Assembly: GCA_009780245.1 (NCBI GenBank)
Contig: WRAJ01000015.1
Coordinates: forward strand, 1-47,518
Length of the DNA stretch: 47,518 nucleotides
Direction of reading: 5' to 3'
Origin: Turicibacter sp.
Lineage (GTDB): Bacteria > Bacillota_I > Bacilli_A > MOL361 > Turicibacteraceae
Made by a program: the position numbers and the translations under genes. A model generated the notes under the pieces. It worked only from the letters and a program-made list of their open reading frames with translations. It was not told the DNA's origin and did no database searches. Of the stretch, positions 15,919 through 24,253 are shown piece by piece. How positions within the stretch are numbered: the stretch's first letter is position 1; every line of letters begins with the position of its first letter.

Positions 15919-16000
15919 CACCTTCTATATACGCAAAAAAAAAAATTTCACCTGCAAAATTTTGCATGAAAACGTATATCATTCTGCAGTAAAACGTTTT
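15919..16000. repeat. 82-bp dispersed element, copy A
   Basis: Aligns without gaps to 41920-42001; 67 of 82 bases match by eye. Shared parts include an A11 tract followed by TTTCACCTGCAA, and the palindrome AAAACGTTTT at the far end. Copy A lies 43 bases upstream of the Rpn gene start. Read on the minus strand, both copies keep a short frame starting with ATG and containing AGEIFFFAY. Confidence 0.8.
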
Positions 16001-16067
16001 CTGAATGCGATTTCATTTTTCATCGATAGAAAATCCAATCTTCACTCTCCTATCTTAGGTTACAACT

Positions 16068-16110
16068 TAAAAAAAGAGACTGAAATTGCTTCGCAATTTC
16101 ATGCCTCTCT
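16068..16110 (-). terminator. Terminator of the PTS operon
   Basis: TGAAATTGC and GCAATTTCA form a perfect inner stem, extended by AGAGAC/TGCCTCTCT with imperfections, with a T-run on the minus strand. Confidence 0.85.
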
Positions 16111-16174
16111 TACACTATTTTTCCTTCATCAAAACATTTGACAAAGAATCCCTAAATATTTATTTCAATTTTAA

Positions 16175-17524
16175 CTAAGCTGCAGCATTCGCTTGTTCTT
16201 CAGCAACTAATTGCTTATCGTACGCTTTGAAGAATGGGAAGTAAATTACAGCTTGAACAGCGAAGATAACAACCGCTAACACTACTGCTGTCCATGCTCC
16301 ACCAGTACCGATAAATGCACCTAACATCATTGGTGTTGGCCATGGATACTCAGCCACTAAAAATTGTACTAATCCAAAATCAATTGCTAAGAAGGCGATC
16401 ATACCAGAGATCATTGGTGCTAAGAAGAACGGTAATGCTAACGTTGGGTTATAAATCATTGGAACCCCAAAGATGATTGGCTCGTTGATGTTGAAGATAC
16501 CAGCACCAATTGCCGCTCTACCTAAGATTTTTAACTGGCTAGACTTCGCTAAGAAGATCATCATTAACGTTAATGCTAACGTTGCACCTGATCCACCGAA
16601 TACAACGAACGCTGACTGGAACTGACCAGCAAATGCATAGAATGGCATATCCGCATATCCAGCATATCCATCTCTCATTGCATCAAATCTAGCTTGGTTA
16701 TAAGCTAAGTTCGTTAATACGATTGGTCCTGTTACCGCACCGATTACCTGCGCACCGTGGATACCAACGATCCATAATGCGTGAATTAAGAAGTAAATCA
16801 CGGCGATACCGAATACGTTGTTCGTTAAGTGGCGAACAAATCCGAATGGCCAAGCGATCAATTCAAATAAGTCCATTCCTGAAATCCAGATGATTAAACC
16901 GTTAAGCACTAAGACAACAATCGCAGTAACTGCAACTGGGATTAATGCTGTAAAGGCACGTGATACACCTTCTGGCACTTCATCAGGCATTTTAATTGCC
17001 CAACCACGCTTGATACACATGCGGTATAGCATAACAGCTAAAACTGCCATTACGATACCTGGGAAGATTCCTGCTGCTTCAAGACGTCCCCATCCACGAT
17101 CTGTCATCTCAAACGCACCATCTTCAATAATGAAGTGTGAGTGAATTAACAAGAACGCGAACATTGACATAAATGCACCAGTAAGTGGGTTCAAGTTGAT
17201 CCCTTCTTCATCTGCATAAATCTTAGTTAACGTGTAACCCATACCAAGTACGAAGTAAAGCGTTAAAACACCCATCGATGCACGGAACGCAGACATGTAT
17301 AACGCACCTAGTGGCGTAAACGTTGCATTAAAGAAACCTTCTAATGCCGGGAACGTAAATGGAATGATGTCAAGTACTAAGAACATCGCTCCAACGATCG
17401 TAAATGGGATTGTTGCCATACCAGCACCCATGATCCCTTGTACTACTTTAAACTGAGACATTTTCCCTAAAGGTCCCATTATGTTTTTCTCGAGAAATCC
17501 GAAAAATCCTCCTGTTTGTTCCAT
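16175..17524 (-). CDS. PTS system cellobiose/lichenan-type permease, EIIC
   Basis: About 449 residues, the membrane channel of a lactose/cellobiose-family phosphotransferase system (CelB/LicC). It has about ten hydrophobic segments, and the family motifs GGSGATLAL and NINEPIIFGVPMIYNP around the substrate site. It imports beta-glucosides such as cellobiose while EIIB phosphorylates them. Start: ATG at 17522-17524 is 6 bases behind GAGGTG; an in-frame GTG three codons upstream overlaps that site. Last gene of IIB-IIA-IIC, with 104 bases separating it from IIA and a terminator behind. Confidence 0.94.
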   Translation of the reverse strand: MEQTGGFFGFLEKNIMGPLGKMSQFKVVQGIMGAGMATIPFTIVGAMFLVLDIIPFTFPALEGFFNATFTPLGALYMSAFRASMGVLTLYFVLGMGYTLTKIYADEEGINLNPLTGAFMSMFAFLLIHSHFIIEDGAFEMTDRGWGRLEAAGIFPGIVMAVLAVMLYRMCIKRGWAIKMPDEVPEGVSRAFTALIPVAVTAIVVLVLNGLIIWISGMDLFELIAWPFGFVRHLTNNVFGIAVIYFLIHALWIVGIHGAQVIGAVTGPIVLTNLAYNQARFDAMRDGYAGYADMPFYAFAGQFQSAFVVFGGSGATLALTLMMIFLAKSSQLKILGRAAIGAGIFNINEPIIFGVPMIYNPTLALPFFLAPMISGMIAFLAIDFGLVQFLVAEYPWPTPMMLGAFIGTGGAWTAVVLAVVIFAVQAVIYFPFFKAYDKQLVAEEQANAAA

Positions 17525-17628
17525 TGAACTCACCTCATCATGTAATTTTCCATAACGGTAGCCAGAAAAGGAAATAATTTTGCTTTTAAATAAAGAACCA
17601 CCGTTTAAATAAACTCACAAATTATAGC

Positions 17629-17952
17629 TTAACCTACTTTACTATATAAATGCAACATTTCAATTGCTACTTCACGTAATGTCATCGTCGTCATTAAGTG
17701 ATCTTGAGAATGAACCATTAAAATATCAATCTCAAACGATGCACCACCTGCAAACTTTTGCAATAAGTCTGTTTGTGAACCATGCGCTCTAACAATGGCT
17801 TCGTTTGCTTCTTCTAATTTTACTTCTGCTTCGTCAAGCTTACCTTCTCTCATTAATCCGAAAGCTTCGTGCACAATCGTTCTTGCATCTCCACTTTCAA
17901 GAATAATTTGAAATGCAACACCTTGAACTTCTTCTGGGTTTAACTTACTCAT
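17629..17952 (-). CDS. PTS system lactose/cellobiose-family EIIA
   Basis: 107 residues, the soluble helical phosphocarrier that passes phosphate from HPr to EIIB. The motif MVHSQDHLM near residue 80 contains the phosphorylatable His of the LacF/CelC/LicA family. Start ATG with GGAGAG just upstream, 6 bases after the EIIB stop codon. Middle gene of the PTS operon. Confidence 0.95.
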   Translation of the reverse strand: MSKLNPEEVQGVAFQIILESGDARTIVHEAFGLMREGKLDEAEVKLEEANEAIVRAHGSQTDLLQKFAGGASFEIDILMVHSQDHLMTTMTLREVAIEMLHLYSKVG

Positions 17953-17958
17953 ATTATT

Positions 17959-18279
17959 CTACTCTCCGATCACATCAGTAATTAATTTAGCTAATTTTTC
18001 AGTTCCCATTGGAATTGGAATATAAGCTTGTGGTGGAATATTTTCAAGTGGCTTTCCAACAGTATCTGCTGCTGCTTTTAGCTTTTGGTAGAACATTTTT
18101 GTTTGTGGGCTACATAGGTACATGTCAAACGTGTTCTTTTGAATCGTTTCCACACCTGCTGATGCGTTGATTGCGTCTACTGTGATCGCAATGTTGTTTG
18201 CTTCAAAATACTCAGTTGCTTTCTTAGCGATTAAAGATGAAGACATCCCTGCCGCACAAATAATTAATACTTCTTTCAT
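17959..18279 (-). CDS. PTS system cellobiose-family EIIB
   Basis: 106 residues. The P-loop MKEVLIICAAGMSSS places the phosphorylated Cys near residue 9, as in CelA/LicB. It receives phosphate from EIIA and gives it to the sugar in EIIC. The start ATG (18277-18279) follows AGGAGG; the frame continues upstream for 8 codons without purpose. First gene of the operon, behind a leader of about 150 bases. Confidence 0.95.
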   Translation of the reverse strand: MKEVLIICAAGMSSSLIAKKATEYFEANNIAITVDAINASAGVETIQKNTFDMYLCSPQTKMFYQKLKAAADTVGKPLENIPPQAYIPIPMGTEKLAKLITDVIGE

Positions 18280-18359
18280 GGTAAAACCTCCTAGTATTTG
18301 CATTAGCTTTTAGTTAGTAACCGTTTAAAACTAATGATTATTATTTAAACTTAAAAATA

Positions 18360-18399
18360 ACCGCTATGACAATAATCAAAAGGTGACTAAAACAGCGGT
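18360..18399 (-). promoter_or_regulatory. Leader stem in the PTS 5' untranslated region
   Basis: ACCGCT and AGCGGT are 28 bases apart, followed on the minus strand by TTATTTTTAAG. It could be a weak attenuator, but no BglG/LicT antiterminator sequence was recognised. Confidence 0.25.
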
Positions 18400-18434
18400 A
18401 TACCTAGATTTCTTTCGCCCAGATACTTTAGATG

Positions 18435-18464
18435 TATTATAATTGTTCCAACACAATTTTGCAA
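18435..18464 (-). promoter_or_regulatory. Promoter with embedded operator, PTS operon
   Basis: Minus strand TTGCAA-N17-TATAAT (18459-18464 and 18436-18441). The spacer is identical to that of the phospho-glucosidase promoter at 14866-14894. Confidence 0.8.
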
Positions 18465-18601
18465 CCCTTTTCTAGTAAAAAACTGAAATTGCTTTTATTT
18501 TCCTTTTTCTTTCATTTGTGAAACGCTATGTTTTTGCGCTGTTATATATTAAATGGATGAATGTTGTAATAATTGGTATTTTAAAGGGTGTTTTCTGTCT
18601 T

Positions 18602-18634
18602 AGAAAAATTTAGTCGACAACTGTCAATTTTTCT
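18602..18634. other. Isolated inverted repeat in the gap between the PTS operon and thiI
   Basis: AGAAAAATT (18602-18610) and AATTTTTCT (18626-18634) are perfect 9-bp arms; inside is GACA-AC-TGTC. No flanking gene boundary explains it. The rest of the 496-base gap 18280-18775 holds the PTS leader and promoter and the thiI terminator; nothing else was recognised. Confidence 0.4.
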
Positions 18635-18662
18635 CTCAAAAATACGGTTTTACAAGCATCAT

Positions 18663-18719
18663 CAAAAAAAATGATTGTAAAATGAAGAAAACAATTCGCT
18701 AACTTCTTTCACAATCATT
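18663..18719 (-). terminator. Terminator of thiI
   Basis: On the minus strand AATGATTGT (18711-18719) pairs with ACAATCATT (18670-18678) around a long, partly paired loop, followed by a T-run. Confidence 0.7.
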
Positions 18720-18775
18720 ATACTATTCTATTTGTTAAAACATAACCCTTTAACGCCTTGTAAATCATTCATCGT

Positions 18776-20002
18776 TTACAACAAATCATCAATTTCAGCA
18801 GCGACTTCATCTGACGGTCCTGTATTCCCTACTGAAATCACTCTTGTTTCAACATCTCGGATGCAATCGGCTACTAAGTCGCTGAAATCAAATCGTGCTT
18901 CGTATTTTTCGCATAGCTCCTGAGTGGGGTTTGTTGCCGGTGACTTTGGCACGAAAATTGTACAGCAGTCTTCAAACGGCAAAATTGATGTCTCGTACGT
19001 ATCAATCTGATGCGCAATGTCAATGATCTCAAGCTTATCATACGTCGCCACGGGTCTAATAATCGGCATTGATGTCACCGCATTAATAGCATTCATACTA
19101 GCCAACGTCTGCGAAGCCACTTGCCCCAAACTTTCCCCGTTAGCCATGACCATGATGCCACGCTCTTTCGCCACTCCTTCAGCAACGCGGTACATCATCC
19201 GGCGCATGATCGTCATCTCGTAAGCATCTGGCATTTGCTTATGGATTTCCTCTTGCAGCTTCGTGAACGGCACGATGTGTAACCTGATTTCTCCCTTAGC
19301 CGCATAGACTGCCACCTTCTCAAGTAAATCCACAACCTTCTGTAGCGCCCGATCTGATGTGTAAGGGGGTGAGGCGAAATGGATGGCTTCGATTTCAACG
19401 CCCCGTTTTTGCATCAGGTATCCCGCTACCGGTGAGTCAATCCCACCAGAAATCATTAAAAGCCCCTTACCGGAAGAACCAACTGGGAACCCACCAAGAC
19501 CGCGCGTTGCGCCGGCCATCACAAACGAACCTTCACGACGCACTTCGACGTTTAAAATCATGTCCGGCTGATGCACATCCACCTTTAAATTCTGCGTGTT
19601 CGCCAATAAATACCCCCCAACCGCACGCGAAATTTCACCTGACTGCATAAAGAAATCCTTATTCGCCCGCTTCGTCTCCACCTTAAACTTCGTTGGCCCT
19701 GGGTACTGCTCCTGCACAACCGCCAACGCCAGCTGCTTAATCGCATCAATATCATTCTCCGTTTTCGCCGCCAAACTAAACGACTGCAAACCAAAAACCT
19801 CACCCAATTTTTCTGCTACAACCTCTGCATCGGTGCCGTTCAATAAAATATAAAACCGATCCCTTGTGACTTCAAACGCAAGGTCGGTAAAAGGCGCCAG
19901 CTTAAAGCGGATGGCGCGGTGCAAAGCATTCTTAAAGAACTTGCGATTTTTCCCTTTGATAGATAGTTCCCCGTATCTTACTAGTATTCTGTCGTATATC
20001 AT
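18776..20002 (-). CDS. thiI: tRNA 4-thiouridine synthase / thiamine sulfurtransferase ThiI
   Basis: 408 residues, like Bacillus ThiI (401), without the rhodanese domain of the E. coli enzyme. An N-terminal ferredoxin-like/THUMP region (about 1-165) binds tRNA; the PP-loop SGGIDSPVAGYLM near 183 binds ATP. It uses sulfur from the cysteine desulfurase encoded immediately upstream to form 4-thiouridine at position 8 of tRNA and can feed thiamine synthesis. The ATG follows GGAG. It is 14 bases behind the nifZ-like gene, in the Bacilli order ezrA-nifZ-thiI. Confidence 0.96.
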   Translation of the reverse strand: MIYDRILVRYGELSIKGKNRKFFKNALHRAIRFKLAPFTDLAFEVTRDRFYILLNGTDAEVVAEKLGEVFGLQSFSLAAKTENDIDAIKQLALAVVQEQYPGPTKFKVETKRANKDFFMQSGEISRAVGGYLLANTQNLKVDVHQPDMILNVEVRREGSFVMAGATRGLGGFPVGSSGKGLLMISGGIDSPVAGYLMQKRGVEIEAIHFASPPYTSDRALQKVVDLLEKVAVYAAKGEIRLHIVPFTKLQEEIHKQMPDAYEMTIMRRMMYRVAEGVAKERGIMVMANGESLGQVASQTLASMNAINAVTSMPIIRPVATYDKLEIIDIAHQIDTYETSILPFEDCCTIFVPKSPATNPTQELCEKYEARFDFSDLVADCIRDVETRVISVGNTGPSDEVAAEIDDLL

Positions 20003-20016
20003 GATTACGTCTCCTG

Positions 20017-21141
20017 TTATGTTAATTTCGCTATTTCTGTTTTTAATGCGGTGATAAACCCGTCGACTTCTTCCATTGTTGTCGTGTGAGCAAAGCTTAC
20101 GCGTACACTTTCCAGTGCTACTGACTCATCAAAGCCTAATGCTAGTAAGACGTACGATGCTTTTTTTGTTTTTGATGAACAAGCGGATTTGGATGAGATG
20201 TAAACCCCGTGTTCTTCTAAAGCGTGGACTAACGTTTCACCGCGAATGCCCGCTACACAAAAGTTGATGATATAGGGCGATTGCGTATGAAAACAACTAT
20301 TAACTTGCACGTCCTTGATCGCCTGAAGCCGAGACAGCACATGCGAATGTAACTGACTAATGCTTTCAAAATTCCTCGTTCGCTCCTCACAAACAAGGCG
20401 CAACGCCTTAGCAAAGCTAGCCGCTCCAGGGGCATTCACTGTGCCTGAACGAACGTTACCCATTTGACCACCGCCAACAATCTGAGGTTCAAGTTGCAGA
20501 TTTTGACGTATCACAAGGGCACCAACCCCTTTTATGCCGTGAATCTTATGCGCTGAGAGGGACAGTAAATCAATGTTCATGTCGGTGATGTTTACTTCGA
20601 GTTTCCCAACGCTTTGAACAGCATCAACGTGATATTTTGCTTTTGGGTGCTTAGCAATCACCGCTCCCATTTCTTTGATGGGAAGGATTAACCCCATTTC
20701 ACTGTTCACATGCATACAACTCACCAAAAAGGTGTCCTTTGTGATTAACCGTTCTAGTTCCATGACAATTTCGGCAGACGATTTTGTCACATCCAAATAG
20801 GAAATGCGATAGCCTTGTTTTTCGAGTTGTAAACAAACTTCATAAACCGAAGGATGTTCAATGTGAGTGGTGATAATGTGCCCGCCTGGGTGATGCCTAG
20901 CTAAGCCTTTTATCGCTAAGTTGTTGCTTTCCGTTGCACCGCTTGTGAAAATCACTTGATGATGGTTTGCCGAGAACAGATCCAGCACTTGGCGGCTCGA
21001 TTTGATCAGCACTTGTTCAGCGAGGGCACCAAAATTATGAAGTGAACTTGGATTTCCCCAAAAATTGGCCGTTGCTTTGACAAAGGTATCCATTACCTCA
21101 TCGGCGACATTTGTTGTGGCACTATGGTCTAAATAAATCAC
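20017..21141 (-). CDS. nifZ: Cysteine desulfurase (NifS/NifZ type) dedicated to ThiI
   Basis: About 374 residues, PLP-dependent. YLDHSATTN is at the N-terminus, the PLP lysine is in SAHKIHG (about residue 197), and the catalytic Cys in SKSACSSK (about 321). It removes sulfur from cysteine and hands it to ThiI. Start: the first ATG (21150) directly abuts AAAGGA with no spacing, so GTG at 21139-21141, 9 bases downstream and giving M-IYLDHSATT, is preferred; starting at 21150 would add three residues. Located between ezrA and thiI as in Bacillus. Confidence 0.93.
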   Translation of the reverse strand: MIYLDHSATTNVADEVMDTFVKATANFWGNPSSLHNFGALAEQVLIKSSRQVLDLFSANHHQVIFTSGATESNNLAIKGLARHHPGGHIITTHIEHPSVYEVCLQLEKQGYRISYLDVTKSSAEIVMELERLITKDTFLVSCMHVNSEMGLILPIKEMGAVIAKHPKAKYHVDAVQSVGKLEVNITDMNIDLLSLSAHKIHGIKGVGALVIRQNLQLEPQIVGGGQMGNVRSGTVNAPGAASFAKALRLVCEERTRNFESISQLHSHVLSRLQAIKDVQVNSCFHTQSPYIINFCVAGIRGETLVHALEEHGVYISSKSACSSKTKKASYVLLALGFDESVALESVRVSFAHTTTMEEVDGFITALKTEIAKLT

Positions 21142-21184
21142 GGGCACCATTCCTTTTCAACTTTATTATTACTATTATACGCAT

Positions 21185-21223
21185 AAAAGAAGGTGCAGGA
21201 TACATCCAAGTCACCTTCTTTTT
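21185..21223 (-). terminator. Terminator of ezrA
   Basis: AAAGAAGGTG pairs with CACCTTCTTT around a 16-base loop, with a T-rich run on the minus strand. Confidence 0.8.
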
Positions 21224-21233
21224 CTCTTATTCA

Positions 21234-22988
21234 TTAGATAAAGGTACAACCGAGTTCTTGTTTTAAACCTTCAAACACTTTAAAGAAGCTATTGCCCTCA
21301 ATTTCCGATAAAAGCTTGTACATTTTGTCAATGACGTTTTCATAATTCCCTTGGTGGAATTGATCCTCAGCAATCGTTAAATCCATCAAATACATGCCTT
21401 CAAGTCCGATGTAACGATTGCCATAGACGAGCAATCGTTCTGCCATTTGCAATTGTTCAATCGCTACGCTGACTTTGGTCTTGATCTTTTCAACAGCACT
21501 TTTTGTTGCATTTGCAAGGACACCAGCGCTTGAAACGTCCATCGGTGTTTTGTTTGCTTCTTCCAAAAATTCTAATACATGAGCATCTGCTTTATCCAAT
21601 TCCACTTGCAAGCTAGAGGTATTTTTATTAAACGGCGCTTTCTCAAAGATCGCTCTTAATTTATTGGTATCATCGAGCAACGTCATCGCTTCCGCTTTGA
21701 TGTTTCCTGCTACCTCTTGTAACGTGATGAATTCATGATCAAATATTTTTAACTGTTCATTAATTTCTTTTGTTTGTTCCAGATACGACAAGACCGTCGT
21801 GTGAACGTTAGAAATAGCACCGTCCCCCATTTCAATCTTTTCAGCAAGTACTTTGACGCCTGAATCAATGATCGTAATTTCTCGTAACAACGCATCAAAA
21901 TTATCGGCATCGTCGGCTTTCATCAGGCAGGTTTCTTTTACGACGTCGTATCTCTGCCTGAGGGTTTCACCTTCTTTAACAATCACATTCATCTTGCCTT
22001 TTAATCTTTCCAAGTCTTCTGTGAACGTTTCTTTCACATCGAGTTCTTGCTTCATCGCATCTCTTAGTTTCTTAGCCTGAGTCATTACTTTGACGATTAA
22101 GGCCTCAATGTCATCAAAAGCAAAATCTTGCATCAACTCTGTTGCATGATCTAATTGATGTTTATAATCGTCAATCTTTGTTTCAACGTCTAAATGCTCT
22201 AAATAAATGCCGTCGTTAGCCATCGCACGATAACTATCTAACACACCGTCTAGCAATGGCATAGCGTCCGTCATAATGCTTTCGCGATACAGCGGAATTT
22301 TATCAAACGTTTGCTGGATTAATGCGATGTTTTCTCCGATTTGTTCACTAATTTCATCCGCTAAATCGTAATTCGATTCTTCCATCTGCTCATCAAACTG
22401 ATCGAACAATTCCTCAATGTCCGTGAAGATTTCTTCTATTTGCGTGCTAACTTCTGAATACGTTTCGCCACTGCTTTCGTACGTTGCTTTCAGCTCATCG
22501 GTACCCTCGTATAACTTGACGATGCCTTCACGGTTACGGAACTCTGACGATTTAAGGTTTTTAATCTCCAACACCAAAGCATCCGCCCTTTTGGTGAGTG
22601 CTGCCAGATCTTTTTTAGTCACATTGATGATTTCATCCGCGTGATCGTAGTCGTTGCTCGAAAGACTTTCCTCCGCATACGCAATGTTATCATCGACAAT
22701 TTTAAGTTGATTTTCTAATTTCTTCCAACTTTCTTCCCAGTCGGCTACTAACGACACAATTCTTGGACTTTTGCGAACGGTTCTCAGTTTGGCGATTTCA
22801 AACATAATGGGCTTATTAGAAATCTCATATTTCAGAAGTTCTAATTCATCAATCATATTGCGATAGGCCCCTTTTTTCATTCGATTCATCGTCAAGTAAA
22901 TCAAAAGAATACCTAACACTAAACAACCGGCTATGACTAGTAACCAAAAATTCATGTCGCCCGTTATGAATAACAACCTTAAATTCAT
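21234..22988 (-). CDS. ezrA: Septation ring formation regulator EzrA
   Basis: About 584 residues (Bacillus 562). One N-terminal transmembrane helix (WLLVIAGCLVLGILLIYL, about 15-34) is followed by a long cytoplasmic region of spectrin-like coiled-coil repeats, as in EzrA, which restrains FtsZ ring assembly and links it to cell-wall enzymes. The segment MIDELELLKYEISNKPIMFE matches the start of the EzrA cytoplasmic part. Start: ATG at 22986-22988, 8 bases behind AAGGTG; a second Met (MNFW) lies 11 codons on and aligns with the start of the truncated paralogue next door. Its neighbours nifZ and thiI are the normal Bacilli context. Confidence 0.92.
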   Translation of the reverse strand: MNLRLLFITGDMNFWLLVIAGCLVLGILLIYLTMNRMKKGAYRNMIDELELLKYEISNKPIMFEIAKLRTVRKSPRIVSLVADWEESWKKLENQLKIVDDNIAYAEESLSSNDYDHADEIINVTKKDLAALTKRADALVLEIKNLKSSEFRNREGIVKLYEGTDELKATYESSGETYSEVSTQIEEIFTDIEELFDQFDEQMEESNYDLADEISEQIGENIALIQQTFDKIPLYRESIMTDAMPLLDGVLDSYRAMANDGIYLEHLDVETKIDDYKHQLDHATELMQDFAFDDIEALIVKVMTQAKKLRDAMKQELDVKETFTEDLERLKGKMNVIVKEGETLRQRYDVVKETCLMKADDADNFDALLREITIIDSGVKVLAEKIEMGDGAISNVHTTVLSYLEQTKEINEQLKIFDHEFITLQEVAGNIKAEAMTLLDDTNKLRAIFEKAPFNKNTSSLQVELDKADAHVLEFLEEANKTPMDVSSAGVLANATKSAVEKIKTKVSVAIEQLQMAERLLVYGNRYIGLEGMYLMDLTIAEDQFHQGNYENVIDKMYKLLSEIEGNSFFKVFEGLKQELGCTFI

Positions 22989-23125
22989 TTTACTCACACC
23001 TTAAAATTGACTTGCGTTCGAAACGATTTCCAACATTCAAAATGGATCGCTTCGAGCAGACATATTCTATTCATCATACCATAAATCCGAAAACTGTTCA
23101 ATACAAAATCCCCATGAAAAGAGAT

Positions 23126-23171
23126 AGAAAAATCGCTGAGCTGTTGATGAGTCATCAACAGCTCAGCGATT
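23126..23171 (-). terminator. Very strong terminator, 20-bp perfect hairpin
   Basis: 23131-23150 and 23152-23171 are perfect reverse complements separated by a single base (core GCTGAGCTGTTGATGA), with TTTTTC following on the minus strand. It ends the short ezrA-like gene. Confidence 0.9.
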
Positions 23172-23190
23172 CTTGATTCTTAAAAGTAGC

Positions 23191-23607
23191 TTAAGCGTAT
23201 AAATCGGAATTTTTAATTTCTGACATTAAGGAGTCAGAGATTTTATCAATGCCCGCTAAGTCTTTTTTAGTAATATTTATGATTTCCTTCGCGTGATCAA
23301 TTTCTTTGGATCTTAACGTTTCTTCCGCGTAAGAAATATTATCATCGACAATTTGAAGCTGATCTGTTAAAATTCCCCAGCTTTCTTCCCAATCAGATAC
23401 TAGCAAATCGTTCTGATTGTTTTTGCGAGATTTTCTTAACTTCTCAAGCTCTAACACAATCGGCTTGTTGGAAATTTCATATTTTAAAATGACCAGCTCA
23501 TCAATCATGTTTTGATATTGCCCTTTGTTCAACCAAGAAGTCGTGACATAAATCAAAAGAACACCTAAAACCAATCCCACCGCTATTAATAATAACCAAA
23601 CATTCAT
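23191..23607 (-). CDS. Truncated EzrA paralogue (N-terminal domain only)
   Basis: About 138 residues. The sequence follows EzrA from its membrane helix through MIDEL-ILKYEISNKPI, DWEESW, QIVDDNISYAEE and ITKKDLA, then stops shortly after residue 130. Identity by eye is above half, and the region upstream is similar too (GAGGTGTGA versus AAGGTGTGA before ATGAAT), indicating tandem duplication of the 5' part of ezrA. The frame is intact, with its own ribosome binding site and a very strong terminator, so it looks maintained rather than decaying. It could compete with EzrA at the membrane or septum; this is inference. Confidence 0.8.
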   Translation of the reverse strand: MNVWLLLIAVGLVLGVLLIYVTTSWLNKGQYQNMIDELVILKYEISNKPIVLELEKLRKSRKNNQNDLLVSDWEESWGILTDQLQIVDDNISYAEETLRSKEIDHAKEIINITKKDLAGIDKISDSLMSEIKNSDLYA

Positions 23608-23687
23608 TTCAATCACACCTCAAAATTTACTACGCATCGCATGTATCATACCACAAAATACGACGCATTTCAAGACAGATTGACAAC

Positions 23688-23714
23688 GAAAAAAGCAATC
23701 GCTCTAATGATTGC
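23688..23714 (-). terminator. Terminator of the yrzE-like gene
   Basis: GCAATC (23695-23700) and GATTGC (23709-23714) around 8 bases, followed by TTTTTT on the minus strand. Confidence 0.8.
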
Positions 23715-23722
23715 CGTTTTCA

Positions 23723-24091
23723 TTATTTCCTAGTATTCACACCAATGACAGCACCCGTACTGGCAACAAGCACCGTTGCTGCACTTCTAATCAAAAAGAA
23801 AAGATCTAGTCTGGATTCAACACCTAAAAGTCGGTGCATCATGGCAAGTACGATCACCACAACCGCTATTCCCAAACCAATCAACCAGCCACGTGATTTA
23901 ACCATTCGCGCTGCGATAAAGCTGGTGATGAATAAAATAATAACAAATGCCGCGTACAACACTTTTGCACTTGTCACTACGCCAACTATTTCAAAATGAA
24001 GAAGTGCCGTCACAATGAGCGAAACAGCGATGCTGCTAATCAGGGCAAAAATAGCACTGGTTACAATCGCTTTAACTATTCTATCTGTCAT
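23723..24091 (-). CDS. TIGR04086-family membrane protein (YrzE-like)
   Basis: About 122 residues with four hydrophobic segments and little else, matching the small TIGR04086/YrzE membrane proteins of spore-forming Bacillota. In Bacillus subtilis yrzE is adjacent to spoVB, as here, which supports both calls. Start: ATG at 24089-24091 behind GGAGGC; a longer frame lacks a site. Function unknown. Confidence 0.75.
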   Translation of the reverse strand: MTDRIVKAIVTSAIFALISSIAVSLIVTALLHFEIVGVVTSAKVLYAAFVIILFITSFIAARMVKSRGWLIGLGIAVVVIVLAMMHRLLGVESRLDLFFLIRSAATVLVASTGAVIGVNTRK

Positions 24092-24118
24092 AAAAACGCC
24101 TCCATATTCGTATAAAAC

Positions 24119-24157
24119 CTTGCAACTAGTCACCACATCCCCCTGCCTAGCTGCAAG
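24119..24157 (-). terminator. Hairpin between spoVB and the yrzE-like gene
   Basis: CTTGCAGCTAG and CTAGTTGCAAG on the minus strand form an 11-bp stem with one G-U pair and a 17-base G-rich loop, followed by GTTTTATA. Either a weak spoVB terminator or a leader element of the next gene, 28 bases before its start codon. Confidence 0.5.
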
Positions 24158-24253
24158 ATATCTCCTGAAGCAAATATATGCTGAACCAGAGGTAAAAAGA
24201 ACTAAACCTAATCTCTATTAGAATTCACCTATCTTTGCGTCTGATTTTCCGTT

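Noticed and set aside
15779..15982. 67-residue frame starting MIYVFMQN upstream of the Rpn gene
   Set aside because: It overlaps the Rpn gene out of frame and lacks a ribosome site. It is recorded only as the reading frame shared by the two 82-bp elements.
17600..18330. Catabolite-responsive (cre) sites near the PTS genes
   Set aside because: The best candidate, AGTAACCGTTTAAA near 18317, has two mismatches at conserved cre positions and lies within the leader, so it is not strong enough to list.
18280..18464. BglG/LicT ribonucleic antiterminator or riboswitch in the PTS leader
   Set aside because: No recognisable RAT sequence or known riboswitch core; only a long-loop stem ACCGCT/AGCGGT is present.
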